Assembly: GCA_036384215.1 (NCBI GenBank)
Contig: DASVMX010000591.1
Span: 1-10,752, forward strand
DNA: 10,752 nt
Origin: Paraktedonobacter sp036384215
Lineage (GTDB): Bacteria; Chloroflexota; Ktedonobacteria; Ktedonobacterales; Ktedonobacteraceae
Reading direction: 5' to 3'
Under the pieces are notes generated by a model that saw only the letters and a list, made by a program, of their open reading frames with translations, made no database searches and was not told the origin of the DNA. Position 1 is the stretch's first letter; every line of letters starts with the position of its first letter. A program made the translations under genes and the position numbers. Below, piece by piece: positions 6,325-10,752 of the stretch.

Positions 6325-7314
6325 ATGCAAACACAGCATGTTCCGGTGATGCTGGCAGAAGTGTTACAATTTCTGCAACCCAGACCCGGTGGCCATTACG
6401 TTGATGGCACCGCAGGCGGAGGTGGGCATACAGCAGCTCTTCTCGCACAGTCCGCTCCAGGGGGAAAGGTACTCGGCATTGATACCGATCCCCAGGCGCT
6501 GGCAAGGGTAGGGACACGTCTCGCGGACGAAGTTCAGCAAGGTCGTCTGATCCTGGTGCAGGGGAATTATTCAGACATGGCCCGGCTTGTTGTACAGGCC
6601 GGGTTTGCCCCTGTCCAGGGAATTGTGCTTGACCTGGGCTTTTCATCCGATCAAATGGAAAACCCTGAACGGGGCTTTTCCTTTAGCGCGGATGGCCCGC
6701 TGGATATGCGCCTGAACCAGGCGCAGGAGAGGTCTGCGGCAGACCTGGTGAATACGGCCAGCGAGCAGGAACTGGCGGATATTTTCTGGCGCTACGGCGA
6801 GGAAAATCGCTCCCGGCAAATCGCCTGGCGCATTATTCGCGCGCGCGAAAAGGGCGCGATCACGCGAACCGCGCAACTGGCGCAACTGGCCGCCGCCGGG
6901 GTACCACAGAAGCCGGGGATGATTCACCCGGCAACGCGTGTCTTTCAGGCGCTGCGGATCGCGGTGAATGCTGAATTGCAACATCTGGAGGCGGCGCTGC
7001 CCCAGCTCCTGGAGGTCTTACTGACCGGCAGACAGGAGGAGACAGGCGCACCGGCGCAGAGCCAGAGTGGCGGAGGAAGAATGGCAATTATCTCTTTTCA
7101 TTCGTTGGAGGATCGGTTGGTGAAGGGTTTTATGAGACGCGAGGCAAGCAATTGTATTTGCCCGCCTGGTCTTCCGGTTTGCATGTGCAACCACCGGGCG
7201 CGTCTACGTTTGCTTACTCCTAAACCGGTGACTCCCAGCCAGGAGGAGATCGCCGCGAACCCCCGCGCTCGCAGCGCCAAAATGCGGGCCGCTGAAACGC
7301 TGATTGGCTTGTAG
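6325..7314 (+). CDS. rsmH: 16S rRNA (cytosine(1402)-N(4))-methyltransferase RsmH (MraW)
   Basis: SAM-dependent enzyme that N4-methylates C1402 in the decoding centre of 16S rRNA; 329 residues, near the family norm of 310-320. The SAM-binding loop is at 26-36 (VDGTAGGGGHT) and the acidic residue after strand 2 at 53 (GIDTD). Family signatures follow: LDLGFSSDQ at 102-110, GPLDMR at 124-129, HPATRVFQALRIAVN at 201-215, ISFHSLEDR at 256-264 and NPRARSAKMRAAE at 312-324. The CICPPGLPVCMC block (277-288) is the Cys-rich segment seen in many RsmH proteins. A low-complexity insert (about 236-251, GAPAQSQSGGG) explains the extra length. The start precedes the conserved HVPVML motif but has no clear Shine-Dalgarno sequence, so translation may depend on mRNA context. 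Second gene of the dcw operon. Confidence 0.97.
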   Translation: MQTQHVPVMLAEVLQFLQPRPGGHYVDGTAGGGGHTAALLAQSAPGGKVLGIDTDPQALARVGTRLADEVQQGRLILVQGNYSDMARLVVQAGFAPVQGIVLDLGFSSDQMENPERGFSFSADGPLDMRLNQAQERSAADLVNTASEQELADIFWRYGEENRSRQIAWRIIRAREKGAITRTAQLAQLAAAGVPQKPGMIHPATRVFQALRIAVNAELQHLEAALPQLLEVLLTGRQEETGAPAQSQSGGGRMAIISFHSLEDRLVKGFMRREASNCICPPGLPVCMCNHRARLRLLTPKPVTPSQEEIAANPRARSAKMRAAETLIGL

Positions 7315-7405
7315 TGCGTTATCCACTGGCACGGGCATCTGGCGCCGGTCCGCGCGGATAGAGTGTGAGCAAATCTGCTCCTGAAACAGGAAGGATACGT
7401 TACTG

Positions 7406-7822
7406 ATGCATCACCAGAGAGCATACCCGCAAAGGTCGCAAAAGAGCAGGGCGCGCAGATTGCCTGAACAGGCGTGGCTGGCGCGCGGGCGCCGGCGTTT
7501 CCCTCTCCTCTTTTCGCGCATCGGCCCGGTGACTTTGACCATCTGTAGCGTCCTTCTGATCAGCTTGATGGCCGTGCTCTATCTGTATCAGCAGGGCCAG
7601 GCAATGACGACGAATCAGCAAATTCAGGCGCTGCGCAACCAGCAGGCCAGCTTACGCAGGCAGAACGCCGACCTGGTAAACCAGATCGCCACCGAGCAAT
7701 CGCCCGCATACATCGCCGCGTACGCTATTAAAATGGGTCTGAAGGCCGCGAACGGGCATAACGTACAGGTTACGAACAGTTCACAGGCGCAGAATAACGG
7801 AGATCAGAATAATCAACCATAA
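7406..7822 (+). CDS. ftsL: Cell division protein FtsL-like (FtsL/DivIC family)
   Basis: Bitopic divisome protein of 138 residues. It has a basic cytoplasmic tail (1-40, rich in Arg and Lys), one membrane segment (about 41-61), and an outside coiled coil (about 68-98, with QQIQALRNQQASLRRQN heptads). A short SPAYIAAYAIKMGLKAA motif (99-115) matches the end of the FtsL/DivIC domain. The C-terminus is polar and Asn/Gln-rich. FtsL pairs with DivIC/FtsB and activates the FtsW-FtsI synthase. Sequence is poorly conserved in this family, so the name rests on topology, the coiled coil and position between rsmH and ftsI. The ribosome site is GGAAGGA about ten bases before the ATG. ftsI starts 19 bp after the stop, indicating coupling. 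Confidence 0.85.
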   Translation: MHHQRAYPQRSQKSRARRLPEQAWLARGRRRFPLLFSRIGPVTLTICSVLLISLMAVLYLYQQGQAMTTNQQIQALRNQQASLRRQNADLVNQIATEQSPAYIAAYAIKMGLKAANGHNVQVTNSSQAQNNGDQNNQP

Positions 7823-7841
7823 CAGGAAAGGAGGCCAGAGC

Positions 7842-9620
7842 GTGAATATCGCGTTGCGTCGCGCCCGTAATCGGCAAATGGTCATCTTTCTCCTGGTCTC
7901 CGCGGGAATGCTCGTTCTCTTAGGTCGCCTGTATTACTGGCAGATTCTCCAGGCGTATAGTGGATATGCCCTGGCGCAGCAGGCCAACCAGGAACATACG
8001 CAGGACATCCCGGTGGACGCGTCACGCGGGCTGATCTACGACAGCCAGGGCCATATTCTGGCCACGAATGTAGTGCGCGATGATGTCTACGTGGAACCCC
8101 ACCAGTTTTCGGTGGACCGCGCGGCGAATCCGCAGATAGATCTGGATAGCCTGATTCGGTCGATTCACCAGGCGCTGCCACAGGTGTCTGTCTCGACCCT
8201 GCAGGCGGATTTTAAGCTGGAGGCGGGCGCGGTACGCATCGCGGTGCGCATTGATCCCGCGCAAAGCCAGGCACTGCGCAATATGCGCCTGCGCGACGTG
8301 TTTCTCTATGCGCGCACCTGGCGCATCTATCCCGCCGGCACGCTGGCCGCGCAGATTATGGGCTATGTGATGCAGAGCGATACCGCGAACAGCGGCATGT
8401 ATGGCCTGGAAGGTCAGTATAATAAACTGCTGGCGGGCATACCCGGTCAATCGCTGACCGAGAACGATCTCCAGGGCAACCCCCTGACTGTCGGCGTGGA
8501 CCATCAGCAAGCGCCAGTCGACGGGGCTGATCTTACCTTAACAATTGATAGCAATGTCGAGTACATGGTCGAGCAAGAACTGGCGAAACAGGTGCGCCAG
8601 ATGCAGGCTCAGAGCGGCGCGGTCGTGGTATTAAACGCGAAGACAGGCGCGGTCGTGGCCATGGCGGGCTATCCGACCTACGATCCAAATCACTATGGCC
8701 AGGCTTCTAGCGCGCTGGGCTGCCTGCACACGGAGCAGGCGTACTTTAATCCAGCTCTGTATTGTGCTTACGAGCCTGGTTCGACCATGAAAGCGGTGAC
8801 GATGGCCGCCGCGCTGGATCAGGGTCTGATCACACCGGATTCGACGCTCCAGGACCACGGGTGTATCTCGTACAACGACGCTCCAGCGGTCTGTAACTGG
8901 CAGAGTCGCGTTTATAATACTGAGACGATGACGCAGGTGCTGATTCACTCGGCCAATGTAGGCGCCTCCTATGTTGCGCACGATATCCTGGGAGTTGATC
9001 GTTATTATCCCTACCTGGTGCGCTTTGGCTTTGGCCAGTCTACAGGGGTTAGCGACGGTCCAGAAGCCAGTGGTTTCTATCGCCAGCCGTGCAACCATGG
9101 CTGGTCGCCGTGCAGCCAGAAATGGACCATGAGCGATCTTACACGCCAGGCTTTCGGCCAGGGCATTGTAGCGACACCGCTACAGATGGCTCAGGCCTAC
9201 CAGGCCATAGCTAACGGCGGCGTGATGATGCAGCCCTATCTCGTGTCCGCGATAGACCAGAACGGCCACACCATTCGCACGCAGCCAGTGGTCAAACAAC
9301 GGGTGATTAGCCAGCACGCGGCCCAGATGCTGACTCAGATGCTGACCCAGTCGGCGTATTCAGCTCAGTCCGCGCTGGTTCCTGGCTACAGCGTCGCTGT
9401 CAAGACAGGCACGGCCACGACTCAGTATATCTCGGACACGCAGACCGAGGCTTCGGTGGCAGGTTTTCTCCCTGCCTCGAACCCGCAGTTTGTGATCCTG
9501 GTCAAGATCGACCGGCCACAACAGTCCATCTATGGCAGCACTGCCGCGGCTCCTCTCTGGGGAACCATCGCGCAGCAGCTCATGTGGGATTATGCTATTC
9601 CGCCCGATATGGGGCAATGA
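7842..9620 (+). CDS. ftsI: Peptidoglycan D,D-transpeptidase FtsI (class B PBP, PBP2/PBP3 type)
   Basis: Septal transpeptidase that cross-links peptidoglycan; 592 residues. It has a short basic tail, a membrane anchor (about 13-32), a dimerisation/pedestal domain starting at SRGLIYDSQG (61-70), then the penicillin-binding domain. Catalytic motifs are all present: STMK with the acylated Ser314 and Lys317, SAN at 370-372, and KTGT at 521-524. There are no PASTA repeats. Six cysteines lie in the transpeptidase domain as close pairs (294/308, 341/351, 417/424), unusual for this family and possibly disulfides since this part is outside the cell. The start is GTG, chosen because AAAGGAGG lies seven bases upstream; it is the best ribosome site in the operon. 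The partner SEDS protein FtsW is encoded just downstream. FtsI rather than an elongation PBP is inferred from the dcw position. Confidence 0.95.
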   Translation: MNIALRRARNRQMVIFLLVSAGMLVLLGRLYYWQILQAYSGYALAQQANQEHTQDIPVDASRGLIYDSQGHILATNVVRDDVYVEPHQFSVDRAANPQIDLDSLIRSIHQALPQVSVSTLQADFKLEAGAVRIAVRIDPAQSQALRNMRLRDVFLYARTWRIYPAGTLAAQIMGYVMQSDTANSGMYGLEGQYNKLLAGIPGQSLTENDLQGNPLTVGVDHQQAPVDGADLTLTIDSNVEYMVEQELAKQVRQMQAQSGAVVVLNAKTGAVVAMAGYPTYDPNHYGQASSALGCLHTEQAYFNPALYCAYEPGSTMKAVTMAAALDQGLITPDSTLQDHGCISYNDAPAVCNWQSRVYNTETMTQVLIHSANVGASYVAHDILGVDRYYPYLVRFGFGQSTGVSDGPEASGFYRQPCNHGWSPCSQKWTMSDLTRQAFGQGIVATPLQMAQAYQAIANGGVMMQPYLVSAIDQNGHTIRTQPVVKQRVISQHAAQMLTQMLTQSAYSAQSALVPGYSVAVKTGTATTQYISDTQTEASVAGFLPASNPQFVILVKIDRPQQSIYGSTAAAPLWGTIAQQLMWDYAIPPDMGQ

Positions 9621-9654
9621 GGTCTTATTGCGTAATTTTTATGAGGGTATATCT

Positions 9655-10002
9655 ATGCAATCGCCAAAAGAAGAAGGCAAACAACAGTTCGCCGCGGAGC
9701 CAAACCCCGCGCCCAGCCCGGAGCTGAGCGAGGCCTGGCGCGTCTTACTCGGGTTGCAGTCCACGCCAGCACAGGAGGGCGAGACCCCGCTCGATCCCGC
9801 CGCTCAGGTGCTGCCACAGGCCAGCGATCCCTGGAATGCGCTGCTCCATGTTAGAGGCATGGAAAGCGTGGATTTGCAGAAAATCCACCTGCGCGAGCTT
9901 CATCCCGCCGCCAGCGACGAAGATATCGAGCACGCGCTCAATATGATCCAGGAGGCCAGCAACCTGCCCGCGCCCCAGGAGAAAAAGCCCGGCGTGGAGT
10001 AA
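9655..10002 (+). CDS. Small acidic protein of unknown function between ftsI and ftsW
   Basis: I do not recognise this 115-residue protein. It has no membrane segment, signal peptide or cysteine, and is acidic (about 19 Asp/Glu against 8 Lys/Arg). A Pro/Ala/Glu-rich N-terminus (1-22) is followed by two short look-alike motifs, AWRVLLGLQ (27-35) and PWNALLHVR (59-67), and a likely helical segment (about 72-102). The ATG at 9655 has GAGGG seven bases upstream and lies 34 bp after ftsI, so it is probably translated from the dcw transcript. The frame stays open upstream into ftsI to 9532, but that longer form would overlap ftsI by about 90 bp and has no supporting ribosome site. Its position suggests a cytoplasmic accessory of the FtsI-FtsW machinery, which is inference from location only. 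Confidence 0.75.
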   Translation: MQSPKEEGKQQFAAEPNPAPSPELSEAWRVLLGLQSTPAQEGETPLDPAAQVLPQASDPWNALLHVRGMESVDLQKIHLRELHPAASDEDIEHALNMIQEASNLPAPQEKKPGVE

Positions 10003-10110
10003 ACGCGAGCGGTCAGCGTCTATGTCTATCCTGTACAAGATCAGTATACTCGAAAATATGTTCAAGATCAAGGGATGAAAACCATCAAAGAAGGGCCATC
10101 CGCGCCGGAG

Positions 10111-10144
10111 GCTTCACACTGGAGCCGGGGCTCCGGTGTGAAGC
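10111..10144. repeat. 16-bp hairpin repeat upstream of ftsW
   Basis: GCTTCACACTGGAGCC (10111-10126) pairs with GGCTCCGGTGTGAAGC (10129-10144) at all 16 positions, one being a T-G wobble; the loop is two bases (or four with one pair opened). There is no T-run after it on the plus strand, so it is a poor intrinsic terminator. Its arms share the CACACCGGAG/CTCCGGTGTG core with the ends of the element at 1570-1709. It lies in the 180-bp gap before ftsW and could lower or modulate read-through, or protect the upstream mRNA. Confidence 0.7.
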
Positions 10145-10182
10145 CCATTTCAGGTAATGGATGATTAAAGAAAGGCCTGTGT

Positions 10183-10752
10183 ATGCCACGCGACAACAGC
10201 CGCCAGGCGCGGCAAGGGAAACAGGGAGTAGGAGAGCGCGAGCGCCCGCGTCCTGTTCGCTCGCCTGCCCTGGAGTCCGCGGAACGGCGCAGGGCGAGGC
10301 GCACCGGCCCCGGCGGGGCTGGCGGGCGCAAGCAGGCTGACGAACAGCGGCGTTACGCGGTGGAGGAGGGTGCCCCGCGGGTCGCTCCGCGCAAGGCCCT
10401 GCCGCCCTTGAAGCGGCACGTAAATAATGACGCGCTGGTCAGCAGCGGCGGGTTAACCGTTGGCTGGCGCTCAAGTAATCGCGCGCGCACGACGGGACCA
10501 GACCCACAACCGGCGCGGGTGATTAGCGAAGAGGAAGAGCAGCAGTTGGCGCAGTTGGAGATGAGCATGCCACGCGTCGCGGGCCGCATCGATCCCTGGC
10601 TGTTGATTATCGTCATGGCACTGCTCGCAATTGGCGTGGTGATGGTCTATAGTTCAAGTTCGTTTCTCGCGGCCAGCTACACCGGGGACGCGGGTTACTA
10701 CTTTCAGCGCGAGCTGATGTGGGTTGGCCTGGGCATTGTGGTTATGCTGGTG
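10183..10752 (+). CDS. ftsW: Cell division SEDS glycosyltransferase FtsW (5' part, runs off window)
   Basis: Partial gene: 190 codons open to the window edge. From about residue 136 the sequence IDPWLLIIVMALLAIGVVMVYSSSS is the first membrane helix and loop of the SEDS family (FtsW/RodA/SpoVE), followed by YYFQRELMWVGLGIVV, the start of the second helix. SEDS proteins polymerise glycan strands from lipid II together with a class B PBP; here ftsI is two genes upstream, so FtsW fits better than RodA. Residues 1-135 form an Arg-rich, Gly/Pro-rich, probably disordered cytoplasmic extension (about 21 Arg in the first 110 residues) ending in an acidic stretch. The ATG at 10183 has GAAAGG seven bases upstream. 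An internal ATG at 10567 has GGAG six bases upstream and would give a protein of usual N-terminal length, so the true start is uncertain. Confidence 0.88.
   Translation, partial: MPRDNSRQARQGKQGVGERERPRPVRSPALESAERRRARRTGPGGAGGRKQADEQRRYAVEEGAPRVAPRKALPPLKRHVNNDALVSSGGLTVGWRSSNRARTTGPDPQPARVISEEEEQQLAQLEMSMPRVAGRIDPWLLIIVMALLAIGVVMVYSSSSFLAASYTGDAGYYFQRELMWVGLGIVVMLV

Noticed and set aside
7319..7327. TTATCCACT between rsmH and ftsL as a further DnaA box
   Set aside because: A single 8-of-9 match without partners; one such site is expected by chance, though it is worth including in any conservation check.
8022..9098. Minus-strand open frames of 162 and 155 codons within ftsI
   Set aside because: ftsI is intact with all catalytic motifs; the antisense frames follow from its codon bias.
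9532..9654. Longer version of the small ftsI-ftsW gene starting inside ftsI
   Set aside because: It would overlap ftsI by about 90 bp in another frame with no ribosome site, whereas the ATG at 9655 has GAGGG at ideal spacing.

Overview
The window looks like chromosomal DNA from a moderately GC-rich, Gram-positive-type bacterium. My best guess is Ktedonobacteria (Chloroflexota). That is an inference from the mix of genes (a soluble P450, a zinc-ribbon/BACON surface protein, and a division cluster with mraZ but no mur genes between ftsI and ftsW) and from palindromic intergenic repeats; no marker here proves the lineage.

Left half (minus strand): a class I-type soluble cytochrome P450 (54-1268) reads away from a near-consensus promoter (1464-1491) that is followed directly by a repressor-type operator (1418-1447). 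Between that promoter and the next gene lies a 140-bp nested palindromic element (1570-1709). A large single-pass membrane protein (1721-5245) follows. It has an N-terminal zinc ribbon, a disordered cytoplasmic linker, one membrane segment, about six BACON-like beta-sandwich repeats outside the cell, and a C-terminal carboxypeptidase-regulatory/Cna-B-like domain.

Centre (5297-5805): a divergent control region of about 500 bp. It holds an 18-bp palindrome upstream of the BACON gene, a 17-bp inverted repeat that could fold in two exclusive ways, a cluster of three DnaA-box-like 9-mers, a candidate upstream promoter, and a second promoter with a perfect TATAAT. Overlapping the start of that second promoter is a textbook MraZ box: three TGGGG repeats exactly 10 bp apart.

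Right half (plus strand): the division and cell-wall (dcw) operon mraZ - rsmH - ftsL - ftsI - small unknown gene - ftsW, with ftsW running off the window. MraZ is the repressor of the operon, RsmH methylates 16S rRNA, FtsL is the bitopic divisome scaffold, FtsI is the septal transpeptidase and FtsW is its SEDS glycosyltransferase partner. The murE/murF/mraY/murD block that usually separates ftsI from ftsW is absent. In its place sit a 115-residue acidic protein that I do not recognise and a 16-bp hairpin. As annotated, FtsW carries an Arg-rich cytoplasmic extension of about 135 residues, although an internal start with its own Shine-Dalgarno sequence gives a normal-length protein.

I see no tRNA, rRNA, CRISPR array, transposase or phage gene. 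The most original items are the DnaA-box/MraZ-box double control region, the unknown ftsI-ftsW gene, paired cysteines in the extracellular parts of both FtsI and the BACON protein, and the shared palindromic repeat family.
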